The position numbers and the translations under genes were made by a program. A DNA stretch of 64,000 bases from the NCBI GenBank assembly GCA_035547755.1, contig DASZUG010000002.1, positions 140,256 to 204,255 on the forward strand. Reading direction: 5' to 3'. This document shows, one piece after another, positions 24,361-31,969 of the stretch (position 1 is its first letter; each line of letters begins with the position of its first letter). Below the pieces are notes generated by a model. The model worked only from the letters and a program-made list of their open reading frames with translations, searched no databases and had not been told where the DNA came from. Origin of the DNA: Mesorhizobium_L sp035547755. GTDB taxonomy: Bacteria > Pseudomonadota > Alphaproteobacteria > Rhizobiales > Rhizobiaceae.

Positions 24361-27210
24361 TCACCGCTTCGCCTCCCCGATCGCCTTCAGCACCCGCGTC
24401 GGCGTCGCCGGCACCTTGGTGATGCGGACGCCGGCAGCATGATGGATGGCGTTCAATATGGCGGCGGCGGTCGGGATCAGCACATGCTCGCCCAATCCCT
24501 TGGCGCCGAACGGGCCTTCCGGATCGGGCACCTCGACGAGGATCGATTCCACCGGCGGCATGTCGCCGATGGTCGGGATGAGATAGTCGTGCAGATTTTC
24601 GGTGCGGCCCGGCACATATTCCTCCATCAGCGCCATGCCGAGCCCCTGCGCGATGCCGCCCTCGATCTGGCCTTCGACGAGGAGCGGGTTGACGGCGCGG
24701 CCGACATCATGCGCCGCTGTGATCTTCACGACCTTCACCGTGCCGAGCTTCATGTCCACCTCAAGCTCGGCGATCTGCGCGCCGAAGCCGTACAGCGCAT
24801 AGGGCTTGCCCTGGCCATTCTCGTCTAGCGGAGCGGTCGGCGGATCGTAGCTTTCCGTCGCCTCGAAAACCAGATTGTCGGCATCGGCCGGAAGACCCCT
24901 GAGATCGAGATGGCGCACCGCGTCGCCCTCGCGCACCCTCAGCGTTCCCTCATTTAATTCGAGCTCCGCTTCGGTCGAGACATTGGCGAAGCGGAGGATT
25001 TTCTCGCGCAGGCTTCGCGCCGCGCGCTCCGTCGCCTTGCCGGAAATGAAGGTCTGGCGCGAGGCCGATGTCTTGCCGGCGTCGGGCGTCACCGCCGTAT
25101 CGGGGCCGAGCAGGCGGAAGGCGGCGAGCGGCAGGCCGAGCGCGTCGGCGGCGATCTGCGCCACCACCGTGTTCGCGCCCTGTCCGATATCGACCGCGCC
25201 CTGGAAGAGGACGACTGTGCCCGAAGGCGCAATGCCGATCTTCATCGTCGACGGATTGGGCAGCGAGGTGTTGCCGCAGCCATACCAACAGGAAGCGACG
25301 CCGACGCCGCGCTTCACATCTTCATGGCTTGCATTGAATTCCTCCGCGTCGGCAAGCGCGCGCGCCCAATGGGGTTTCAGCGCCTCCAGGCATTCGACGA
25401 TGCCGGGCGCCTCCATGACCTGCCCGGTGGTGGTCCTGTCACCCCTACGGAAGGCGTTTTTCAGACGGAACTCCAGCCGGTCCATGCCGAGCTTTTCGGC
25501 GAGGTCGTCATAGAGACATTCCTGCATGATGGTCGCCTGCGGCACGCCGAAGCCGCGAAAAGCCCCTGCGATCGGCCCGTTGGTGTGGACGGCGCGACCG
25601 ACGGCGCGATAGTTCGGCGTCACATAGGGGCCGGAGGCGTGCACGGGCACGCGGTTCGCCACCGTCGGCCCCCAGCTTGCATAGGCGCCGGTATTGAAAT
25701 CCGCGTCGAAGAGCATGCCGGTGACGCGGCCCTCGGCATCCGCACCGATCCGCGCCTTCATATGGGCTGGATGGCGCTTGGTCGTCGAAATCATGGATTC
25801 GGTGCGCGTATAGGCGAGATAGGCCGGCCGCCCGGTCTTGAGCGCCACGAGGCCGATCAGCGGCTGCAGCGACACGTCGAGCTTGGAGCCGAAGCCGCCG
25901 CCCGTCGCGGTCGCTATAATGCGCACCTTTTCCGGCGGCAGGCCGAGCACGATCGCTGTGTCGTTGCGGTCCATATAGGGCGCCTGCGTGCAGGCCTTGA
26001 TGACGAGCGTGTCGCCATCCATGAAGGCATAGCCTGCTTCGGGCTCGATATAGGCGTGCTCGACATAGGATGTCTCGATCGTGCGCTCGGCCGTGACCGC
26101 AGCATTAGCAAAGGCGGCTTCCGGATCGCCGCATTCGACAAAACCCTGTGTGAGGATATTGCCGGCACGCTCCTGATGAATACGTTCGCAGCCTTCCGCC
26201 CGCGCCTCGGCGGGCGACAGGGTGTGCGACAACACGCGCCACGTCACCGGAAAATCCGCCGGATCGATCGCTGCGATTGCGTCCCTCTCGCCGGCAATCA
26301 ATGCCACGGCCTCGCCGCGGAAACGCGCCGCGCGTTCGGCAAGCGCCGGCTGGTCGGCAAAGGGCGCGATGACGCCGAAGCGGTTTGTTCCGGGGATGTC
26401 GGCGGCCGTATAGACGGCGACCACGCCGGGATGCGCGGCCACGAAAGCACCGAGATCGCCGAAGCCGAAAGAGGCGTGCCAATGCGGCGAGCGGATGACG
26501 AGGACGGAAAGCGCGTCCGCCGGCCGTTCGTCGGCGCCGAATTTGTCCGTGCCGGAAACCTTGGGGATGCCGTCCAGCCGGACCGGCGAGGCGCCGACGG
26601 CATGGCCTGCGGCGGGGGCGGCGGCCTGCCCCTCACCCTGCATGCGGGGAGAGGGAGGCGTCAGTGTCGCAGCCAATCCCCTTCTCCCCGCTTGCGGGGA
26701 GAAGGTGCCGGCAGGCGGATGAGGGGCAACGCTGCCTGACATTCGTTCGCCAGCCACATCCATCACCGCCGCAATGATCTTGCGGTAGCCGGTGCAGCGG
26801 CAGAGAACGCCGCCCAGCGCATCCATCACTTCTGCTTCGGTAGGATAGGAATTCTGCTCCAGAAGCGCCGTCGCGGCGACAAGAAATCCCGGCGTGCAGA
26901 TGCCGCATTGCGCCGCGCCGTGTTTCAGGAAGGCGGCCTGCAGATCGGAAAGCCTGCCGTTCGCCAGCCCCTCGACCGTGCGGACGGAATGCCCTTCCAC
27001 CGATGCCGCCGAGACAAGGCAGGCGCAGACGGGCTCGCCGTCGACGATGACCGTGCAGGCGCCGCAATCGCCGGCGTCGCAGCCGATTTTGGTGCCGGTC
27101 AGACGAAGTGCATCGCGCAGCACGGCCGAAAGACGCTCGACCGGAGGGACAGCGACGACAACGGGCCTGCCGTTCACCTCGAAAGCGATTTCGGCGCGCT
27201 CCGGATTCAT
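24361..27210 (-). CDS. Fused [2Fe-2S]/molybdopterin hydroxylase (xanthine or nicotinate dehydrogenase-like)
   Basis: This 949-residue protein joins a CoxS-type iron-sulfur domain (Cys 44, 49, 52, 64 and 102, 105, 137, 139, enough for two clusters) to a CoxL-type molybdopterin domain starting at about residue 208 (SPVRLDGIPKVSGTDKFGA). The catalytic Glu motif appears as GAKGLGE near the C-terminus. With the FAD subunit upstream it would hydroxylate an N-heterocycle or aldehyde with water as oxygen source. Residues 161-194 at the domain junction are encoded by a family B repeat. In context, nicotinate to 6-hydroxynicotinate is a reasonable inference. Confidence 0.85.
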   Translation of the reverse strand: MNPERAEIAFEVNGRPVVVAVPPVERLSAVLRDALRLTGTKIGCDAGDCGACTVIVDGEPVCACLVSAASVEGHSVRTVEGLANGRLSDLQAAFLKHGAAQCGICTPGFLVAATALLEQNSYPTEAEVMDALGGVLCRCTGYRKIIAAVMDVAGERMSGSVAPHPPAGTFSPQAGRRGLAATLTPPSPRMQGEGQAAAPAAGHAVGASPVRLDGIPKVSGTDKFGADERPADALSVLVIRSPHWHASFGFGDLGAFVAAHPGVVAVYTAADIPGTNRFGVIAPFADQPALAERAARFRGEAVALIAGERDAIAAIDPADFPVTWRVLSHTLSPAEARAEGCERIHQERAGNILTQGFVECGDPEAAFANAAVTAERTIETSYVEHAYIEPEAGYAFMDGDTLVIKACTQAPYMDRNDTAIVLGLPPEKVRIIATATGGGFGSKLDVSLQPLIGLVALKTGRPAYLAYTRTESMISTTKRHPAHMKARIGADAEGRVTGMLFDADFNTGAYASWGPTVANRVPVHASGPYVTPNYRAVGRAVHTNGPIAGAFRGFGVPQATIMQECLYDDLAEKLGMDRLEFRLKNAFRRGDRTTTGQVMEAPGIVECLEALKPHWARALADAEEFNASHEDVKRGVGVASCWYGCGNTSLPNPSTMKIGIAPSGTVVLFQGAVDIGQGANTVVAQIAADALGLPLAAFRLLGPDTAVTPDAGKTSASRQTFISGKATERAARSLREKILRFANVSTEAELELNEGTLRVREGDAVRHLDLRGLPADADNLVFEATESYDPPTAPLDENGQGKPYALYGFGAQIAELEVDMKLGTVKVVKITAAHDVGRAVNPLLVEGQIEGGIAQGLGMALMEEYVPGRTENLHDYLIPTIGDMPPVESILVEVPDPEGPFGAKGLGEHVLIPTAAAILNAIHHAAGVRITKVPATPTRVLKAIGEAKR
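26629..26730. repeat. Family B palindromic repeat inside the Mo-hydroxylase gene
   Basis: The right part (CTTCTCCCCGCTTGCGGGGA, continuing to GCGGATGAGGGGC) is the reverse complement of the intergenic repeat at 1529-1576, nearly base for base over about 46 bases. The left part (CCCCTCACCCTGCATGCGGG) is its partner arm. It is translated in frame as a Pro-rich linker containing APHPPAGTFSPQAG and PPSPRMQGEG, exactly between the iron-sulfur and molybdenum domains. Confidence 0.88.
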
Positions 27211-28085
27211 GCGGCAGCCCTCCCTTCCGACAGGCCTTCAGGTCGATCTCCGCTGGCAGCCCTGCGGATGGCCCGCGCCAGAATCTCGCGCGCCGCCGCC
27301 AGCCTGTATTCGGCGGAGCCGCGAACATCGTCGATCGGGGTGAGGCTGGAAAGTTGGCCGGGCTCTATCTTTTTAACGAACTCACCATCGATCCTTTGCC
27401 CGGCAAGGGCCGCTTCCAGCGCCGGCAGGCGTTTGGCCACCGCCGAGCAAGAGCCGATCGCCAGCGCCGCTTCCGCAATCCGCCCTTCGCGATCGAGCAC
27501 GATCCGGGCCGCCGCCATGGCGATGGAAATGACGAGATAGCGGCGCGCGCCGAGCTTGACGAAAGCCGAACGGCCGGCGGTCGAGGCCAACGGCACACGG
27601 ATCGCCGTCATCAACTCGTCCGGCCGAAGCGCGGTCTTGCGGTTGCCGAGGATGAATTCGGAAAGCGGCAGATGGCGCGCGCCTGCGGCCGAGCGCAGCT
27701 CCACTTCCGCGTCGAGCGCCATCAGCGCCGGAACCCCGTCGGCTGCGGGCGAGGCGTTGCAGAGATTGCCGGCGACCGTGCCGGTGTTCTGGATCTGGAC
27801 CGAGCCGACCTCCCGCGCCGCTTCCTTGAGGCAATCGAAGGCATGCGGCAAATCGTGCCGGATAACGTCGCTCCAGCTGGTGCGCGCGCCGATGACGACG
27901 TGGCCGTCGGTTGTCGAGATGCCGCGCAGCGCCGAGAGGCCGTTGATGTCGAGGACGTTTTCCCGCAACGGCCGAGCGCCCAGCGCCGGATAAAAATCCG
28001 TGCCGCCGGCCAGCACCTTCCACCGATCGGAAGCGAGCAGCGCCAGCGCTTCATCGAGATCGGCGGGTTTTGCGTAGCGTGTCAT
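27207..28085 (-). CDS. FAD-binding subunit of the Mo hydroxylase (CoxM/XdhB type)
   Basis: This 292-residue protein is the medium, FAD-binding subunit. It shows the FAD-site segments AGGTDFYPALG (about residues 33-43) and IQNTGTVAGNLCNASPAADG (about 100-120). It begins an operon of six genes running to marR and overlaps the fused Fe-S/Mo gene by ATGA. The ATG at 28085 (MTRYAKPADLDEAL) fits the family and has GAGGG upstream; earlier in-frame starts lie in the promoter region. Confidence 0.88.
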   Translation of the reverse strand: MTRYAKPADLDEALALLASDRWKVLAGGTDFYPALGARPLRENVLDINGLSALRGISTTDGHVVIGARTSWSDVIRHDLPHAFDCLKEAAREVGSVQIQNTGTVAGNLCNASPAADGVPALMALDAEVELRSAAGARHLPLSEFILGNRKTALRPDELMTAIRVPLASTAGRSAFVKLGARRYLVISIAMAAARIVLDREGRIAEAALAIGSCSAVAKRLPALEAALAGQRIDGEFVKKIEPGQLSSLTPIDDVRGSAEYRLAAAREILARAIRRAASGDRPEGLSEGRAAA

Positions 28086-28131
28086 GCGTCCGCCCTCGCG
28101 CCACGATCCCCGGTGAAGATCGCGGTCAAAT

Positions 28132-28149
28132 TCATTCGTATGCAAATGA
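28132..28149. promoter_or_regulatory. Candidate MarR-type operator between the FAD-subunit gene and pncA
   Basis: TCATTCGTATGCAAATGA is an 18-bp imperfect palindrome in which 7 of 9 pairs match. It is in the AT-rich 142-base region between the leftward hydroxylase operon and the rightward nicotinamidase gene. Its size and place suit the MarR regulator of the operon. This is a guess from symmetry only. Confidence 0.35.
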
Positions 28150-28227
28150 TATACACTGGCTGGAACTTGTCAAAGGATCGTTTTGCGGTCAGGCTCGTTT
28201 CGATTATCGGTGCGGATGGAGAACGGC

Positions 28228-28827
28228 ATGGCAGGCGAGGCGTTGATCGTCATCGACGTGCAGAACGATTTCTGTCCCGGCGGAGCGCTAGCGGTCGCGG
28301 AGGGCGATCAGGTGGTTGCCCCAATCAACGCCCTCATCGCCCGCTTCGAGCATGTCATCCTGACACAGGACTGGCACCCGGCGGGGCATTCGAGCTTCGC
28401 CTCGACGCATCCGCGCAAGGACCCGTTCGGGACGGTCGCGATGCCCTATGGCGAACAGGTGCTCTGGCCCGACCATTGCGTGCAGGGAACAGAAGGCGCC
28501 GCGTTCCATCCCGGTCTCGACTGGACGAAGGCCGAACTCGTCATCCGCAAGGGATTCCGCCCGGCGATCGACTCGTATTCCGCCTTCTTCGAGAACGACC
28601 ACGAAACGCCGACGGGTCTTGCCGGCTATCTCAAGGAACGCGGCATCGACCGGCTGACATTCGCCGGCCTGGCGACGGATTATTGCGTCGCCTATTCCGC
28701 GCTCGACGCGCGGCGCTCGGGCTTTGCCGCGACCGTCGTCATGGACGCCTGCCGCGCCATCGATCTCGGCGGCTCGCTGGCAACGATGACGGAGAAGATG
28801 AGGCAAGTCGGCGTCGTGCTGGCGTGA
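28228..28827 (+). CDS. pncA: Nicotinamidase (PncA-type isochorismatase-fold hydrolase)
   Basis: This 199-residue protein would convert nicotinamide to nicotinate and ammonia. It has the catalytic Asp in VIDVQNDFCPGG, the metal site in DWHPAGHSSF, a Lys in IRKGF and the nucleophile Cys in FAGLATDYCVAYSALDA. The ATG at 28228 is chosen because GGAG lies 7 bases upstream; earlier in-frame ATGs lack this. It diverges from the hydroxylase operon, so it could feed nicotinate into that pathway, or it may only serve NAD salvage. It converges on the kinase gene with 7 bases between. Confidence 0.88.
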   Translation: MAGEALIVIDVQNDFCPGGALAVAEGDQVVAPINALIARFEHVILTQDWHPAGHSSFASTHPRKDPFGTVAMPYGEQVLWPDHCVQGTEGAAFHPGLDWTKAELVIRKGFRPAIDSYSAFFENDHETPTGLAGYLKERGIDRLTFAGLATDYCVAYSALDARRSGFAATVVMDACRAIDLGGSLATMTEKMRQVGVVLA

Positions 28828-28834
28828 ACCTGTC

Positions 28835-30412
28835 TCATTCCATTCGGTCGAGCGCCTGCCGCTGGCGCTGCATCTCAAGGAAGATGCGGTAATCTCGATC
28901 GAAGGCCGGCCGCTTTTGCGGATCGGGCCTCAGTTCCCGACCCCTTTGTCCCATGCCGGCCGCGGCGGAAGCAAGATCGGGGTAAAGCCCGGCCGCCGTC
29001 GCCGCCACCATGCCGGTCCCGAGCAATGTCGCGTCTTCAACCGTGGGCTCTACCACGGTGCAGCCCGTCGCGTCGGCATAAAGTTCCATCAGCAGCGGGT
29101 TCCTGGCATGTCCGCCCGCGACGTGAAGCGTATCGGCCGCATAGCCTCTTTCGTTCTGGACATCGAGGATATGGCGGATGCCGAGCGCGATAGCGACCGC
29201 GGCGCGCCAGTAAAGGCGGCAAAGGCTATCGAAAGAGGAATCGAGCGGCAGGCCGCTAACGACTCCGAGCGCATGTGGATCGGCAAGCGGCGAGCGATTG
29301 CCATGGAAATCGGGCAGAATATGGAGGCGGCTGGCGAAACCCTCTCCCTCCTCGGACCGCAATGCCCGGATGCGCCCGGCGATCCGCTCATGCATCGTTC
29401 TGTCAGGCTCGCCTCCGGCGCCGTGCCAGCGGACGACATGGTCGAGAAGTGCGCCCGTCGCCGACTGGCCGCCCTCGCTCACCCATAGTCCGGGCAGGAC
29501 CGCGCCGAAATATGGTCCCCATACGCCGGGAAAGCGGCGCGGCTCGCGCGTCATCGCCATGAGGCAGCTCGAGGTTCCCCCGACCAGTGCGAGGGAGCGT
29601 TCCGCCTCGCCGTCCCCGGCGAGATCGCCCAATGTGCCGAGCATGCCGGCATAGGCGTCGATCAGCCCGGCACCGACGCGGCATTCCCGCGACAGCCCGA
29701 GAGCCTGCGCCGCCTCGGGCAGAAGCCTCCCGACAAAACTGCCGGGCGGGCTTGCATGAAGCGGCAGCCGGCCGCAATCGATGAGGTCCGGAACACCCAT
29801 TCGAGCGAAAAAGTCCTGCCGCCAGCCATCCTCATGGGCGAGATAGGTCCATTTGCAGGCGAGCGTGCATTGCGACCGCGCCAGCGAACCGGACGCCTTC
29901 CACGACAGGAAATCCGTCAGATCGAAGAAATAGCCGGCGTTTTTCCAAAGATGCGGCAGGTTGCGCTTCAGCCAGATGAGCTTCGGCACCTGCATTTCCG
30001 GCGACATCACGCCGCCGGTTGTATAGAGCACGGCATGGCCGGACCGGGTGCATTCGTCGGCCTCGGCGAGCGCCCGATGATCGAACCAGGCTATCGTGTC
30101 CCAGTAATTTTCGCCGCCGGGCGAAAGCGGCAGTGGCGCGCCTTCCCTGTTGCGGACGACGAGCGAGCAGGTGGCGTCGAAGCCGATGCCGCGAACATCC
30201 CTTCCGTCAATGGCCGCTGTTCGGCATGCCTCCCGCACGGCGGTGCAAACAGCCCGCCAGATGTCTTCGGAATCGTGCTCGGCGAAATTCCGTTTCGGCC
30301 GATTGATGAGGATCGGATGCGTTGCGCGGGCGATGAGTTTCCCTCGCCTGTCGAGAATACCCGCCCGGGCGCTGCCTGTGCCGACATCGACCGCACAGAC
30401 GAGAGGCGTCAT
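28835..30412 (-). CDS. FGGY carbohydrate kinase, probable D-ribulokinase
   Basis: This 525-residue FGGY kinase phosphorylates a ketose or polyol with ATP. The N-terminal phosphate loop is AVDVGTGSARAG, and residues 81-85 are TCSLV, the motif reported for D-ribulokinases, which argues against xylulokinase or glycerol kinase. The C-terminal half has LHVAGGHARNPLLMELYAD. The start is ATG 30412, sharing one base with the preceding stop (TGATG). It is the last gene of the polyol operon and would turn D-ribulose from arabitol or ribitol oxidation into D-ribulose 5-phosphate. Confidence 0.82.
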   Translation of the reverse strand: MTPLVCAVDVGTGSARAGILDRRGKLIARATHPILINRPKRNFAEHDSEDIWRAVCTAVREACRTAAIDGRDVRGIGFDATCSLVVRNREGAPLPLSPGGENYWDTIAWFDHRALAEADECTRSGHAVLYTTGGVMSPEMQVPKLIWLKRNLPHLWKNAGYFFDLTDFLSWKASGSLARSQCTLACKWTYLAHEDGWRQDFFARMGVPDLIDCGRLPLHASPPGSFVGRLLPEAAQALGLSRECRVGAGLIDAYAGMLGTLGDLAGDGEAERSLALVGGTSSCLMAMTREPRRFPGVWGPYFGAVLPGLWVSEGGQSATGALLDHVVRWHGAGGEPDRTMHERIAGRIRALRSEEGEGFASRLHILPDFHGNRSPLADPHALGVVSGLPLDSSFDSLCRLYWRAAVAIALGIRHILDVQNERGYAADTLHVAGGHARNPLLMELYADATGCTVVEPTVEDATLLGTGMVAATAAGLYPDLASAAAGMGQRGRELRPDPQKRPAFDRDYRIFLEMQRQRQALDRME

Positions 30413-31125
30413 CAATGGCTCTCGCCGAGAGCGGTCACAAGGGACGGCAGAAGAAGCATATCTTCAAAAACGGCGTCGGGCTCCAGGAGCGCCAGCGCCG
30501 CAGTCAACCCGCCGGCAAGCGCGTGGGAACCGCCGGTGAAGCCGAAGACCCGCATACCCGCCGCCTTGGCCGCCTCGACGCCAGCCGGGCTGTCCTCGAT
30601 CACGAGGCAACCCTCGGGTTCGGCGCCCATGTCGCGCGCGGCATAGAGGAACAGATCGGGGGCGGGCTTGCCTCTTTCGACCATGGAGGCACTGTATATG
30701 TGCGGCTCGAATTGGTCCAATAGGTCGGTGACGGAAAGCGACAGGCGGATGCGCTCGGGCTTGCTGGACGAGGCGATGCAGCGCGGTCCTGGAAGCTTGC
30801 CGAGCGCCGTTTTGACGCCCGGTATCGGCTTCAGTTCGCGGCGGAAACGATCGTTGAGGGCGGCCCGCGCCTGCTCGAGATGAGCCGAGGTGACGACAAA
30901 GCCGAAATCGTCGCGCAGAAGCTCGATCGTCGTCGCCATCGAGCGCCCCAGAAAGAGCTTGTAGGCGGTCTTCTCATCCATGACATGGCCGGCACTCGCC
31001 ATTACGTCGAGCAGGACGGCGATCGAGATCGGCTCGCTATCAACCAGCACACCGTCGCAATCGAAGATAATAAGATCGGGCAGCTTCAAGTTGTCGTGCC
31101 TTTCCGAGTCCTCCAGTTCCCTCAT
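30412..31125 (-). CDS. HAD family hydrolase (beta-phosphoglucomutase/phosphatase type)
   Basis: This 237-residue HAD protein shows motif I FDCDGVLVDSEP, motif II in IASSSKPERI and motifs III/IV in ERGKPAPDLFL and VIEDSPAGVEAAKAAG, with the cap inserted after motif I. It would act as a sugar-phosphate phosphatase or mutase. It overlaps the SDR gene by 4 bases and the kinase gene by 1, so it belongs to the polyol operon. A role in clearing a toxic polyol phosphate is possible but not shown. Confidence 0.85.
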   Translation of the reverse strand: MRELEDSERHDNLKLPDLIIFDCDGVLVDSEPISIAVLLDVMASAGHVMDEKTAYKLFLGRSMATTIELLRDDFGFVVTSAHLEQARAALNDRFRRELKPIPGVKTALGKLPGPRCIASSSKPERIRLSLSVTDLLDQFEPHIYSASMVERGKPAPDLFLYAARDMGAEPEGCLVIEDSPAGVEAAKAAGMRVFGFTGGSHALAGGLTAALALLEPDAVFEDMLLLPSLVTALGESH

Positions 31126-31913
31126 ACCGTCCTCAGCATGCCACCGTCGACGTGGTAGGTCGCGCCGACACTGTAGCTGGCGCGGTCGGAGCAGAGGAAG
31201 ACGAAGAAATCGGCGAGTTCGGCAACCGTGCCGAAGCGCTTGATCGGCGCATGCTCGTCGGCGACCTGTTGCAGATAGCCCTCCCAGTCGCCGCCATTTT
31301 CAGCGGTCAGTTGTGTCGCCGTCTTGATCCAGTCCGGCGTCAGGATCAGGCCCGGATTGACGGTGTTGACGCGGATATTGTCCTTGATCACCTCATTGGC
31401 GAGGTTCTTCGAGAACATCAGGAGCGCCGCCTTTGTGACGTTATAGATCGGCTCGTACCAGAGCGGCTGCACGGCGCAGATCGATGCATTGTGCAGGATG
31501 GCGCCGCCGCCGCGCTCGCGCATCATCGGCACGAAAGCGCGCGCCAGGCGGACGGCGGCCATGACGTGCAACTCCCAATAGGCCTGCCATTTCTCGTCCG
31601 GCGCCTCCATGATCGTCTCGTTGGAGCCGGTGCCGGCATTGTTGACGAGGATGTCGGCGCCGCCGAAAGTGCTGTGCACCGCTTGCGCCAGCCGGTCCGT
31701 CCCTTCCACGGTCGCGACATCACAGGCGACCGGCAGCGCGTGGACGCCGAATGTCCCGGCGATGCGTCGGGCTTCGGCCGCGAGCCGCTCCTCCTGCCGC
31801 GCCGCCATGACCACAGCGGCCCCCTCGCGCGCGAAGGCTTCCGCGACGCCGAGGCCTATGCCGACACTCGCGCCGGTGATGACGGCGACCTTGCCCTTCA
31901 ATCCGAGATCCAT
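31122..31913 (-). CDS. SDR family polyol/sugar dehydrogenase
   Basis: This 263-residue short-chain dehydrogenase has TGASVGIGLG for cofactor binding, NNAG, an Asn/Ser in NASICAV and the catalytic YNVTK. It sits 56 bases after mtlK and overlaps the HAD gene by 4 bases in the smo-type operon. In related loci this place is taken by sorbitol dehydrogenase SmoS, but the residues here are not close enough for me to use that name. A polyol or sugar acid is the likely substrate. AGGAG lies 6 bases before the ATG. Confidence 0.85.
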   Translation of the reverse strand: MDLGLKGKVAVITGASVGIGLGVAEAFAREGAAVVMAARQEERLAAEARRIAGTFGVHALPVACDVATVEGTDRLAQAVHSTFGGADILVNNAGTGSNETIMEAPDEKWQAYWELHVMAAVRLARAFVPMMRERGGGAILHNASICAVQPLWYEPIYNVTKAALLMFSKNLANEVIKDNIRVNTVNPGLILTPDWIKTATQLTAENGGDWEGYLQQVADEHAPIKRFGTVAELADFFVFLCSDRASYSVGATYHVDGGMLRTV

Positions 31914-31969
31914 CAGCCTCTCCTTTCAATCTCCCGAGCCGCCACTCTCCGGGATCAAGAGGGGGAGAA

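Noticed and set aside
31122..31913. Naming the SDR smoS
   Set aside because: Position fits but the residues do not resemble the SmoS sorbitol dehydrogenase I recall closely enough.
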